From assembly GCA_963848045.1 (NCBI GenBank), contig CAWKCC010000004.1:248001-312000 (forward strand): a stretch of DNA of 64,000 nucleotides, in the 5' to 3' direction. Below are positions 1-9,974 of the stretch, one piece after another. Position numbers and translations under genes: made by a program. Position 1 is the stretch's first letter. Each line of letters opens with the position of its first letter. The stretch is from CAVUAT01 sp963848045 (GTDB lineage Bacteria > Actinomycetota > Thermoleophilia > Solirubrobacterales > 70-9). The notes beneath the pieces are model-generated. The model worked only from the letters and a program-made list of their open reading frames with translations. It was not told the DNA's origin and made no database searches.

Positions 1-527
1 CCCGGGGGCAGGTCTCCGGTGACCACCGAGTTGGAGCCGATCACGCAGCGCTCGCCGATGGTGACGCCGCCGGTGACCACGCAGTTGACACCGAACCAGC
101 AGTTGTCCCCGATCCGCACCGGGCCCTTGGGCTCGAAGCCCTGCCAGGTGACCGGCTTGACGGGATCGTCGTAGCGGTGATCGGCGTCGCCGACAAAGCA
201 GTGGTTGGCGAACATCACGTGGTCGCCGATCTCGATCAGCTCGGTCGCGGCCAGCATCGTCTCGCGGTTGAGGAAGCAGCCCTCCCCGATCTCGATCCGC
301 GCCCTCGGGCCCAAGGTCAGCCAGCAGCCGGGCTCGAGCAGGGTCGCCTCGCCGATCCGCAGCCGGCCCGAGTCGAGCGCTTCGAGCAGCTCGCCCTCGA
401 CCGGGTGGCGGATGAAGAAGCCTCCGCTCGCCGCGTGGCGGTTGATGCGCCAGCGGCGCCGCAGTCGCCGGTTTCGCTCATACCAGCGTCGCTTCACCCA
501 CCAGGTCCGCCAGCGCGCCAGGCTCAC
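1..527 (-). CDS. Hexapeptide-repeat (left-handed beta-helix) acyltransferase, 3' end cut by window edge
   Basis: About 175 residues are visible and the gene runs off the left edge. A basic, Trp-rich N-terminus is followed by the six-residue rungs of a left-handed beta-helix (for example LRIGEATLLEPG, IEIGEGCFLN, IEIGDHVMFANHCF, VRIGDNCWFGVNCVVTGG and VTIGERCVIGSNSVV). The segment HCFVGDADHRYDD carries the His expected in the active site of this acetyltransferase superfamily. Family knowledge: such enzymes O- or N-acetylate sugars or other small acceptors, often in envelope polysaccharide synthesis. The acceptor cannot be told from sequence. I chose the GTG at 527 because GAGG lies 8 nt upstream and no other in-frame start is near. 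It is divergent from the next gene across a G-rich repeat. Confidence 0.85.
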   Translation of the reverse strand, partial: MSLARWRTWWVKRRWYERNRRLRRRWRINRHAASGGFFIRHPVEGELLEALDSGRLRIGEATLLEPGCWLTLGPRARIEIGEGCFLNRETMLAATELIEIGDHVMFANHCFVGDADHRYDDPVKPVTWQGFEPKGPVRIGDNCWFGVNCVVTGGVTIGERCVIGSNSVVTGDLPP

Positions 528-556
528 GCCGCAAGCCTCGCACAGCGTGCGGCCGG

Positions 557-598
557 CCGGGCGGGCGGCGGGGCGGGCGGGCGGGCGGGCGGGCGGGG
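557..598 (+). repeat. GGGC tetranucleotide tract with G-quadruplex potential
   Basis: The intergenic DNA between the two divergent genes contains six perfect tandem GGGC units (571-594) flanked by further GGG runs, giving at least eight G-tracts separated mostly by single C residues. This matches the classical G3+N1 quadruplex pattern. It sits immediately upstream of the -10 box at 606-611. Whether it varies in copy number or folds in vivo is not known from the sequence. Confidence 0.85.
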
Positions 599-605
599 AA
601 TTGAC

Positions 606-611
606 TAGGGT
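606..611 (+). promoter_or_regulatory. -10 box TAGGGT for the 620 gene (leaderless)
   Basis: TAGGGT ends 8 nt before the ATG at 620, the spacing expected when transcription starts at the start codon. No Shine-Dalgarno is present. Confidence 0.6.
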
Positions 612-619
612 CCCGCCGG

Positions 620-1807
620 ATGCAGGCGGCCTCCCCCCCGAAGACGCCCAAGAATCGACCCCGCCGCGGGATCGTCGTCGCGCTGACGGTGCTCGCCTCG
701 GTGCTCGCCTTCGTCGCGGTCTTCTCGATCTGGGCCAACCGGCAGCTGCTCGAGACCGACAACTGGGTCGATACCAGCAGCAAGCTGCTCGAGGACGAGG
801 CGATCCGCAGCGAGCTGGCCAACTTCATAACGGACGAGCTCTACGCCAACGTGGACGTCCAGGGCGAGCTCGAGGCCGCCCTGCCGCCCGACCTCAAGGG
901 GCTCGCCGGGCCGGCGGCCGGCGGCATCCGCCAGCTCGTCGACGAGCTCGCCAACGAGGCGCTGCAGAGGCCGGCTGTACAGACCGCGTGGGAGGGGATC
1001 AACCGCACCACGCACGAGGAGCTCCTAGCCCTGGTCGAGAACGGCAGCGGGGACGGCGTGACGCTGGACCTCGGCTCGATCGTCACGCAGATCGGCGACC
1101 AGGCGGGCCTGGATGTGGCCGACAAGCTCCCCCCCGACGTCGGCCAGCTCGAGGTGCTGCCGCCCGAGAAGCTGACCCAGGCGCGCGATGTTGTCAACCT
1201 GCTCAAGAACCTTGCCCTGTGGACGACCACGGTGGCGCTGCTGCTGTTCGCGCTGGCCGTCTATCTGGCGCGCGGCTGGCGGCGCGAGGCGCTGCGCGCT
1301 GTGGGATTCTCGTTCATCGTCGTGGGCATCGCCGTCTCCGTCGTGCGCGGCCTGGCCGGGAACGCCGTCGTCGCCTCGCTCGCCTCGACTGCGTCCGTGG
1401 AGCCCGCCGTCCGCGACACCTACGAGATCGGCACCTCGCTGCTCGCCGACGGAGCGGGCGCGATGCTCTTCTACGGCATCGTGATAGTGCTCGGCGCCTG
1501 GCTGGCCGGGCCGACGGGCGTCGCACAGCGCGCGCGACGCGGGCTCGCCCCGTTCATGGAGCGCTCGGAAATCGCCTACGGCACGCTGCTCGCGATCCTG
1601 CTGCTGCTCTTCTGGTGGTCGCCGACCGAGGGCTTCAGGCGGCTTGGGTTCGCGATCCTGATCATCGTCCTGCTGGCGCTCGGCTGGGAGGTGCTGAGGC
1701 GCCAGACGCGCCGCGAGTACCCGGACGAGACCTGGGACAAGGGCACCGAGCGCTGGCGGGGCGCCGCGCAGTCCCTGCTGGACCGGCGCAAGCACGGCGA
1801 CGGCTGA
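620..1807 (+). CDS. Polytopic membrane protein with large extracytoplasmic helical domain, function unknown
   Basis: 395 residues. A basic N-terminus (PKTPKNRPRRG) precedes one membrane helix at about 17-38. A soluble, helix-rich region of about 160 residues follows (starting WANRQLLETDNWVD), then about five hydrophobic helices between 205 and 365, and a charged C-terminus. I recognise the N-terminal pattern (membrane anchor then LLETDNWV..SSKLLED..IR) from unnamed actinobacterial integral membrane proteins, but no function is established. It is followed 34 bp later by a serine hydrolase on the same strand that has its own -10 box, so the two need not be co-transcribed. A role in the envelope is a guess from topology only. 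Confidence 0.8.
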   Translation: MQAASPPKTPKNRPRRGIVVALTVLASVLAFVAVFSIWANRQLLETDNWVDTSSKLLEDEAIRSELANFITDELYANVDVQGELEAALPPDLKGLAGPAAGGIRQLVDELANEALQRPAVQTAWEGINRTTHEELLALVENGSGDGVTLDLGSIVTQIGDQAGLDVADKLPPDVGQLEVLPPEKLTQARDVVNLLKNLALWTTTVALLLFALAVYLARGWRREALRAVGFSFIVVGIAVSVVRGLAGNAVVASLASTASVEPAVRDTYEIGTSLLADGAGAMLFYGIVIVLGAWLAGPTGVAQRARRGLAPFMERSEIAYGTLLAILLLLFWWSPTEGFRRLGFAILIIVLLALGWEVLRRQTRREYPDETWDKGTERWRGAAQSLLDRRKHGDG

Positions 1808-1826
1808 CCCACGGGACCGGCGCGGC

Positions 1827-1832
1827 TAGGCT
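1827..1832 (+). promoter_or_regulatory. -10 box TAGGCT for the 1842 gene (leaderless)
   Basis: TAGGCT lies 9 nt before the ATG at 1842, with no Shine-Dalgarno in between. Confidence 0.5.
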
Positions 1833-1841
1833 GCCGGGCCG

Positions 1842-3029
1842 ATGAGCCTCAACCTGAGAGAGCGCCGCTTCCGCGCAGCACTGGCGGCGGCCTGCTGCCT
1901 CGCCGTCGCCACGGTCGCGCCGGCGGCCGCGAACGCCGGCGCGCGGCAGGCCGACGCCAGGCTGGAGCGGGCCCTCGATCGGATCGTGGCGATGCCCGAC
2001 GGGCCTCCGGGGGTCTCGGCCGTCGTGCAGCGGCGCAAGGCGCGAATGCTGCACACCGCCGGCCGCGCCAAACTCGACTCGCCGAGCCCGATCCGGCTGG
2101 GCCAGCGGATGCGGATCGCGAGCGTCACCAAGGCCTTCACGGGGGCAGTAGTCCTGCGCCTCGTGGAGCGCGGCAAGCTCGCGCTCGGCGACACGATCGG
2201 GAAGCTGAGGCCGGACCTGCCGGCCGCCTGGCACGCCATCACAGTGCGGCAGCTGCTCTACCACACCAGCGGCCTGCCGAACTACACAGCGACGCCGGCC
2301 TTCCAGGCCTACTTCCCGGCCCATCTCAGCGACTTCACCTCCGTGCAGCAGATCCTCGGCTTCGCTGCCTCGGAGCCGGTCGAGTTCGTACCGGGCACGC
2401 GCTACGAGTACTCGAACACGGGATCGATCGTGCTGGGACTGGTGGCCGAGGCGGTGACCCGCAAGCCCTTCGCCAAGGTGCTGAAGCAGCTTGTCATCAA
2501 GCCCCTCGGACTCGACGAAACCCGCTTCCCCTCCGGGGTGGCGCTGGCGCTGCCGAAGCCGTTCGTCCGTGGCTACGTCTTCGACGGGCCCGGACTGCCC
2601 CTCGTCAATGTCTCGCAGCTGATCAGCCCCTCGGGGACCTGGTCGGCGGGAGCGATCGTCTCGACGCCCCGGGACCTCAATGCCTTCGTCCGGGCCTGGG
2701 CCGGGGGACGCCTGCTGAGCGAGCCGTCGGTGCGACGCGCCCAGACCTCCTTCCTGAAGCCGTTCACCGGCGGAGAGCCGCCCGGCCCGGGGCAGAACCG
2801 CGGAGGCCTGGCCATCTATCGCTACCGCACGCCCTGCGGCGTGATCTTCGGCCACACGGGCAACTTCCCCGGCTACACCCAGTTCATCGCGGCCAGCCCC
2901 GACGGCAGCCGCTCGGCCGTGGTCTCGGCCAACCTGCAGCTCAACGCGCCCGGCACCGGGCCGCAAAAAGTCTTCCGAGAGCTGCGCCGCGTCTTTCGCC
3001 GCGCCGCCTGCGCGGCGCTCGCCCCCTAG
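1842..3029 (+). CDS. Secreted serine hydrolase of the beta-lactamase/D-Ala-D-Ala carboxypeptidase (class C, S12) family
   Basis: 395 residues. A Sec-type signal peptide ends near AAANA-GARQ (about residue 32). The class C active-site set is complete: S94-V-T-K97 (nucleophile and general base), Y190-S-N192, and HTG in GHTGNFPG near 345. Family knowledge: S12 proteins include DD-peptidases, AmpC-type beta-lactamases and esterases, and sequence alone does not separate them. The absence of a KTG box (HTG instead) is common in DD-peptidase and esterase members. The gene is convergent with the next one, with only 3 bp between the stop codons. Peptidoglycan editing is the simplest inference, since several envelope genes surround it. 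Confidence 0.88.
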   Translation: MSLNLRERRFRAALAAACCLAVATVAPAAANAGARQADARLERALDRIVAMPDGPPGVSAVVQRRKARMLHTAGRAKLDSPSPIRLGQRMRIASVTKAFTGAVVLRLVERGKLALGDTIGKLRPDLPAAWHAITVRQLLYHTSGLPNYTATPAFQAYFPAHLSDFTSVQQILGFAASEPVEFVPGTRYEYSNTGSIVLGLVAEAVTRKPFAKVLKQLVIKPLGLDETRFPSGVALALPKPFVRGYVFDGPGLPLVNVSQLISPSGTWSAGAIVSTPRDLNAFVRAWAGGRLLSEPSVRRAQTSFLKPFTGGEPPGPGQNRGGLAIYRYRTPCGVIFGHTGNFPGYTQFIAASPDGSRSAVVSANLQLNAPGTGPQKVFRELRRVFRRAACAALAP

Positions 3030-3032
3030 GGG

Positions 3033-3791
3033 CTAGCCCCTCGAGCGCGGGCTCGGCTCCGAGGGAGCCCCGCCGATCAGGTCCTGAAGCCGCCGGCGGC
3101 GACGCCGGTGGCGCTGATCGCGGGCCTCGGCGCTCGCCAGCTTCCGGCTGCCGGGCGCGTAGCGGCGCCGCGCCCAGGGCGACCCCGGGAGGGCGAGCCG
3201 GATCGCTGCGACGAGCCCGATCGGGGCGAAGAAGATGCCGCCGACCGCTGACCAGAGCTTGCCCTTGAGCGCGGCGAGCAGGCAGAAGCCCAGCACCAGG
3301 GCCAGCGTCGCCAGCAGGGGACCGAGCGACCCCGTGTCCTGACTGCTGATCGGCGCGAGACCCAGGACCAGTCCCCCTCCGATGATCGCCGCGAGGATCA
3401 CGGCGTCAACCGAGCGGCGGCCCTCCTCGGACCAGTAGACGTCCTCGAGATGGAGCCAGAGAGCGAACTCGTCGAGCGTCAGGCCCACGCCGACTCCGAA
3501 CAGGGCAGCCAGGATCTCGAGCCAGGGGCTGTCGGGCTGCACAGCGAACTGCGCGAACCCGGCGAGCATGATCAGGACGATCCCGAAGACCAGGTGGTGA
3601 ATGTGCAGGCCGCCCGGGCGGATGCTGCCCGGCCACCAGGGCACCTTGGGGCTCCTCATCAGCCGTGTGCTCATGCGGATGAACCCGAACGAGAGCAGCA
3701 TGGCGCCCAGCAGCACGAGCCCCGCGCGCTGTCCTTCTCGCGCGAGGAACTCTCCATTGCCGAGCTCGATGCTGAGGTCCCCGAGCAGCAC
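3033..3791 (-). CDS. Conserved actinobacterial multi-pass membrane protein
   Basis: 252 residues, GTG start at 3791. Hydrophobic helices lie at roughly 24-40, 65-85, 90-112, 128-148, 155-175 and 180-200. Between them is a conserved polar stretch, GGLHIHHLVFGI, followed by LTLDEFALWLHLEDVYW. The conserved His and Asp/Glu residues inside or next to membrane segments resemble a family of uncharacterised actinobacterial integral membrane proteins. The C-terminus is very basic (RHRRRRRRL). No function is assigned. The gene stands alone, with its own -10 box, convergent with the serine hydrolase and divergent from the collagen-like gene. Confidence 0.8.
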   Translation of the reverse strand: MLLGDLSIELGNGEFLAREGQRAGLVLLGAMLLSFGFIRMSTRLMRSPKVPWWPGSIRPGGLHIHHLVFGIVLIMLAGFAQFAVQPDSPWLEILAALFGVGVGLTLDEFALWLHLEDVYWSEEGRRSVDAVILAAIIGGGLVLGLAPISSQDTGSLGPLLATLALVLGFCLLAALKGKLWSAVGGIFFAPIGLVAAIRLALPGSPWARRRYAPGSRKLASAEARDQRHRRRRRRLQDLIGGAPSEPSPRSRG

Positions 3792-3797
3792 GGCGCG

Positions 3798-3803
3798 ACC
3801 CTA
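3798..3803 (-). promoter_or_regulatory. -10 box TAGGGT for the 3791 gene (leaderless)
   Basis: On the minus strand TAGGGT is followed by 6 nt and the GTG start at 3791. Confidence 0.6.
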
Positions 3804-3941
3804 GCGCAGCGCCGTCCATCACCCTCGCAGCTCCCCATGTGCCACCCCGCCCCTGCTTCAGGGGGTGCCTGGACGGATGTTGCAGTACCCCGTGCAGCGA
3901 TCAAGAGGCTTGTCCGGGCGCCGATGGTGATCGTGATCGGG

Positions 3942-3959
3942 AAGCCCTCCCGCGGGCTT
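3942..3959 (+). promoter_or_regulatory. Small hairpin in the 5' region of the collagen-like gene
   Basis: AAGCCC-TCCCGC-GGGCTT forms a perfect 6-bp stem with a 6-nt loop, ending 17 nt before the ATG at 3977. There is no T-run, so a terminator is unlikely. An effect on translation is only a possibility. Confidence 0.25.
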
Positions 3960-3976
3960 GCCTTCACCTGCGAACG

Positions 3977-5797
3977 ATGTCAAATCCACTTACGAGAACA
4001 GCCGCAAAGCCGCGTTTGGCGGGTGCCCTGGCGCTCTGCGCCGCCCTGCTCGTCTCCGCGATCCCGGCGACTCTCGCACAGGCCCAGACCGGATCGACGA
4101 CGGTCTGCGTCAAGAAGAAGAACCCCCGCAAGGGAACGATCCTGGTCAAGAGGAAGTGCAAGAAGAAGCAGTACCGCAAGGTCGTGATCCCGGGCGCCGC
4201 CAGCGGGCCTCAGGGCCCGGTTGGAGCGACTGGCGCGACCGGAGCCACCGGCCCCCAGGGCGCCACGGGCGCTGACGGCCCCCAGGGCGCTACCGGGCCC
4301 CAGGGCCCCGCAGGAGCTGATGGAGCGCAGGGTCCCGCGGGCGCCGACGGCGCCCAGGGTCCCGCAGGAGCTGATGGAGCGCAGGGTCCCGCCGGCGCCG
4401 ACGGCGCCGACGGCGCCCAGGGTCCGGCCGGTCCGCAGGGACCTGTCGGCCCGCAGGGCCCGCAGGGCCTCACCGGCCCCCAGGGTGCCACCGGCCCCCA
4501 GGGCGCCACGGGCGCTGACGGCCCCCAGGGCGCTACCGGGCCCCAGGGCCCCGCAGGAGCTGATGGAGCGCAGGGTCCCGCGGGCGCCGACGGCGCCCAG
4601 GGTCCCGCAGGAGCTGATGGAGCGCAGGGTCCCGCCGGCGCCGACGGCGCCGACGGCGCCCAGGGTCCGGCCGGTCCGCAGGGACCTGTCGGCCCGCAGG
4701 GCCCGCAGGGCCTCACCGGCCCCCAGGGTGCCACCGGCCCCCAGGGCGCCACGGGCGCTGACGGCCCCCAGGGCGCTACCGGGCCCCAGGGCCCCGCAGG
4801 AGCTGATGGAGCGCAGGGTCCCGCCGGCGCCGACGGCGCCCAGGGTCCCGCAGGAGCTGATGGAGCGCAGGGTCCCGCCGGCGCCGACGGCGCCGACGGC
4901 GCCCAGGGTCCGGCCGGTCCGCAGGGACCTGTCGGCCCGCAGGGTCCGCAGGGCCTCACCGGCCCCCAGGGTGCCACCGGCCCCCAGGGCGCCACGGGCG
5001 CTGACGGCCCCCAGGGCGCTACCGGGCCCCAGGGCCCCGCAGGAGCTGATGGAGCGCAGGGTCCCGCCGGCGCCGACGGCGCCCAGGGTCCCGCAGGAGC
5101 TGATGGAGCGCAGGGTCCCGCCGGCGCCGATGGCGCCGACGGCGCCCAGGGTCCGGCCGGTCCGCAGGGACCTGTCGGCCCGCAGGGTCCGCAGGGCCTC
5201 ACCGGCCCCCAGGGTGCCACCGGCCCCCAGGGCGCCACGGGCGCTGACGGCCCCCAGGGCGCTACCGGGCCCCAGGGCCCCGCAGGAGCTGATGGAGCGC
5301 AGGGTCCCGCCGGCGCTCAGGGTCCCGCAGGTCCGCAGGGCCCCATCGGTCCGCAGGGCCCGATCGGTCCTCAGGGCACGAATGGAGCTGACGGTGCGCC
5401 AGGCGCCGACGGTGCGCCAGGCGCCGACGGTGCACCCGGTGCACAGGGCCCGCAGGGTCCCGCCGGCGCCGACGGTGCCGATGGCGCCGACGGCGCCACC
5501 GGCCCCCAGGGTCCGCAGGGCCCCGCCGGCGCCGACGGTGTCAGCGGCTACCTGCGCGTCCCCGGCACGGCCTCGGCGTTCAACTCGACCTCCCCGAAGA
5601 CGGTCACCGTCGACTGCACCGGTGGCCGCAAGGTGCTGAGCGGTGGCTACACCTACACGGCGGGGACCGGCAGCGTCGTGATCAGGGACAACCAGGCCCT
5701 CGACGACGACACCTGGACGGTCACCGCCGAGGAGTCCGACGGCTTTGGCGGCAATTGGCAGGTCCAGGCCTTCGCCGTCTGCGCCACCGCGAACTAG
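3977..5797 (+). CDS. Secreted collagen-like Gly-X-Y repeat protein with C-terminal globular domain
   Basis: 606 residues from the ATG at 3977, chosen over an upstream in-frame ATG at 3839 because it places a clean signal peptide (residues about 1-37, cleavage after AQA) at the N-terminus. Next comes a short Lys/Cys segment (CVKKKNPRKGTILVKRKCKKK), then roughly 440 residues of uninterrupted Gly-X-Y triplets rich in GPQ, GAD and GPA. A globular domain of about 85 residues closes the protein (starting SGYLRVPGTAS, with one Cys in DCTGG and one in VCATAN that could pair). Bacterial collagen-like proteins form triple helices without hydroxyproline, and an exported surface or matrix role is inferred. 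The triplet region is built from exact 243-bp DNA units. Confidence 0.88.
   Translation: MSNPLTRTAAKPRLAGALALCAALLVSAIPATLAQAQTGSTTVCVKKKNPRKGTILVKRKCKKKQYRKVVIPGAASGPQGPVGATGATGATGPQGATGADGPQGATGPQGPAGADGAQGPAGADGAQGPAGADGAQGPAGADGADGAQGPAGPQGPVGPQGPQGLTGPQGATGPQGATGADGPQGATGPQGPAGADGAQGPAGADGAQGPAGADGAQGPAGADGADGAQGPAGPQGPVGPQGPQGLTGPQGATGPQGATGADGPQGATGPQGPAGADGAQGPAGADGAQGPAGADGAQGPAGADGADGAQGPAGPQGPVGPQGPQGLTGPQGATGPQGATGADGPQGATGPQGPAGADGAQGPAGADGAQGPAGADGAQGPAGADGADGAQGPAGPQGPVGPQGPQGLTGPQGATGPQGATGADGPQGATGPQGPAGADGAQGPAGAQGPAGPQGPIGPQGPIGPQGTNGADGAPGADGAPGADGAPGAQGPQGPAGADGADGADGATGPQGPQGPAGADGVSGYLRVPGTASAFNSTSPKTVTVDCTGGRKVLSGGYTYTAGTGSVVIRDNQALDDDTWTVTAEESDGFGGNWQVQAFAVCATAN
4237..5315 (+). 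repeat. 243-bp tandem repeat (about 4.4 units) inside the collagen-like gene
   Basis: The marker CGCCACGGGCGCTGACGG begins at 4261, 4504, 4747, 4990 and 5233, exactly 243 bp apart each time, so each unit encodes 81 residues or 27 Gly-X-Y triplets. Units 1-2 share variants (for example GGCCCGCAGGGCCCGCAG) that differ from those shared by units 3-4 (GGCCCGCAGGGTCCGCAG). This points to stepwise duplication or local conversion. Confidence 0.95.
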
Positions 5798-5842
5798 CTC
5801 GGATCGGCTGCGCCCCGCGCCTCTTCCGGCCGGGGCCCCCTC

Positions 5843-5848
5843 TAGCTT
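5843..5848 (+). promoter_or_regulatory. -10 box TAGCTT for the 5857 gene (leaderless)
   Basis: TAGCTT is 8 nt before the ATG at 5857. A weak CAGG also sits between them, so a short leader is not excluded. Confidence 0.45.
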
Positions 5849-5856
5849 TCGCAGGT

Positions 5857-6369
5857 ATGAGGTCCCTGACGCTGGTCGCCGGAATCGTTCTGGTCGCCGT
5901 CCTTCTGGCCGGTTGCGGGGGAGGATCCGATGAGAGCACGCCCGCCCAGGGCGGTGGGCCGCAGATCGCCTCGCCGGAGGAGATCGCGGCGGTCGAGCTG
6001 AGCCACCCCATCTACTGGGTCGGGGAGAGGAACGGGACCTCCCTGGAGCTGACCGTCACCGATGATGAGCGCTCCTACGTTCGCTATCTGGACGAAGGGG
6101 TCGAGGCGGGCGACCCGGCACCGGGCTACCTGACCGTCGGAACCTACCCCCTCGAGAACGCCGCCGCGGCCCTGACCAGCGCCGCGAAGAACACGGAGGA
6201 CACGCTCGGCCGCTCCGACGACGGTGCGGTGCTGCTGATCTCCAAGTCGAACCCGGGAAGCATCTACGTCGCCTATCCCGGCACCGGCTACGAGATCGAG
6301 GTCTTCAGCCCCGATCCCGCCGAGGCGCTGGAGCTCGCCTCCTCGGGAGCGCTGGAGCCGATCAACTGA
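5857..6369 (+). CDS. Small secreted lipoprotein, function unknown
   Basis: 170 residues. The lipoprotein signal peptide MRSLTLVAGIVLVAVLLAGC has a canonical lipobox (LAGC), followed by a GGGSDES linker. Sequence after the Cys predicts a compact beta-rich domain (SHPIYWVGERNGTSLELTVT, then VGTYPLENAAAAL and a Tyr-rich stretch AYPGTGYEIEVF). I do not recognise the fold. An in-frame ATG at 5755 was rejected because it would bury the signal peptide. The gene follows the collagen-like gene after 59 bp but has a plausible -10 box of its own. It is convergent with uvrA. Confidence 0.75.
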   Translation: MRSLTLVAGIVLVAVLLAGCGGGSDESTPAQGGGPQIASPEEIAAVELSHPIYWVGERNGTSLELTVTDDERSYVRYLDEGVEAGDPAPGYLTVGTYPLENAAAALTSAAKNTEDTLGRSDDGAVLLISKSNPGSIYVAYPGTGYEIEVFSPDPAEALELASSGALEPIN

Positions 6370-6409
6370 CCAGGTCGGTCCGGCGCCAGCCGGCCAGGCC
6401 TCGCATCGC

Positions 6410-6428
6410 GGCGATCGCCTCGATCGCC
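6410..6428. terminator. Possible bidirectional hairpin between the lipoprotein gene and uvrA
   Basis: GGCGATC-GCCTC-GATCGCC forms a 7-bp stem with a 5-nt loop, located between the two convergent stop codons. There is no T-tract on either side, so intrinsic termination is uncertain. Confidence 0.3.
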
Positions 6429-6429
6429 C

Positions 6430-9384
<2,955 letters not shown>

Positions 9385-9391
9385 GCGGTCA

Positions 9392-9397
9392 AGTTTA
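9392..9397 (-). promoter_or_regulatory. -10 box TAAACT for uvrA (leaderless)
   Basis: TAAACT is followed by 7 nt and the GTG start of uvrA at 9384. Confidence 0.65.
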
Positions 9398-9430
9398 CGA
9401 GCGCCCTCAGACCGGCCCGGCGGGCCGTGG

Positions 9431-9949
9431 CTACCTGGCTGCGCGGGCGAGCACGTCGTCGAGCAGGGCGCCGCGGTCCGCGGCGCCGAACCTCGAGTCC
9501 AGCTCCGAGGCGATCTCGTCCCGGCCCTTGCCGTCGAGCGCCATCTTCATCGCGGTCAGGCGAGCGGCCGCGTCCTCGCCGCCGCCGTTGCCCGGCGGGC
9601 TTGATCCGGCCTCCTCGGCGTCCATCGGAGCGGGGGCGTCGGCCGCCGAGCGGGGGCTCCCCTGCCCGACGCCGGGCAGCTGCTCGGCCGCCGGCCCTTC
9701 GACTCCCGGGAGGGCCTCGCTCGCGGGGGGCTGGGGCCGCGGCCGCGCCTCATCGGGATCGCCCGCCACCTGGCTGAGCGCGGCGCGCGCCCTCTCGATT
9801 CGATCGCTGGCGTCGGCCTCGGCGCGCTCGCGGATCCGGGCGGCCTGGGCCTCGGCCTCCGCGACGATCTCGCTGGCGCGGCGCTCGGCTTCGGCGATCA
9901 CCTCGCGGACCCGATCGGCTGCCTGCTGCACGAGTTCCTCGCTGCTCAC
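9431..9949 (-). CDS. Coiled-coil protein with C-terminal helical domain, between uvrB and uvrA
   Basis: 172 residues, GTG start at 9949. Residues about 1-60 are a heptad-like coiled coil rich in Ala, Glu and Arg (VREVIAEAERRASEIVAEAE), like the stalks of ATPase b subunits or DivIVA-type proteins. A Pro/Gly-rich linker follows. The C-terminal 45 residues are helical (AARLTAMKMALDGKGRDEIA and SELDSRFGAADRGALLDDVL). I have seen this architecture as an unnamed conserved protein of Thermoleophilia-like genomes but know no function. The position between uvrB and uvrA on the same strand, with its own -10 box, makes a repair role possible but not demonstrated. Confidence 0.75.
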   Translation of the reverse strand: MSSEELVQQAADRVREVIAEAERRASEIVAEAEAQAARIRERAEADASDRIERARAALSQVAGDPDEARPRPQPPASEALPGVEGPAAEQLPGVGQGSPRSAADAPAPMDAEEAGSSPPGNGGGEDAAARLTAMKMALDGKGRDEIASELDSRFGAADRGALLDDVLARAAR

Positions 9950-9955
9950 CGCCCC

Positions 9956-9961
9956 ACTTTA
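9956..9961 (-). promoter_or_regulatory. -10 box TAAAGT for the 9949 gene (leaderless)
   Basis: TAAAGT is followed by 6 nt and the GTG start at 9949. Confidence 0.6.
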
Positions 9962-9974
9962 TCGGGCGCCGCGC

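Noticed and set aside
205..1845. 546-codon plus-strand open frame over the first two genes
   Set aside because: Arg/Ala/Gly-rich translation without domain features, overlapping two coherent genes.
4210..5238. Long minus-strand open frame (proline-rich) across the collagen repeat
   Set aside because: It mirrors the Gly-X-Y repeat on the other strand; its length follows from the repeat composition, and it lacks start signals and domain features.
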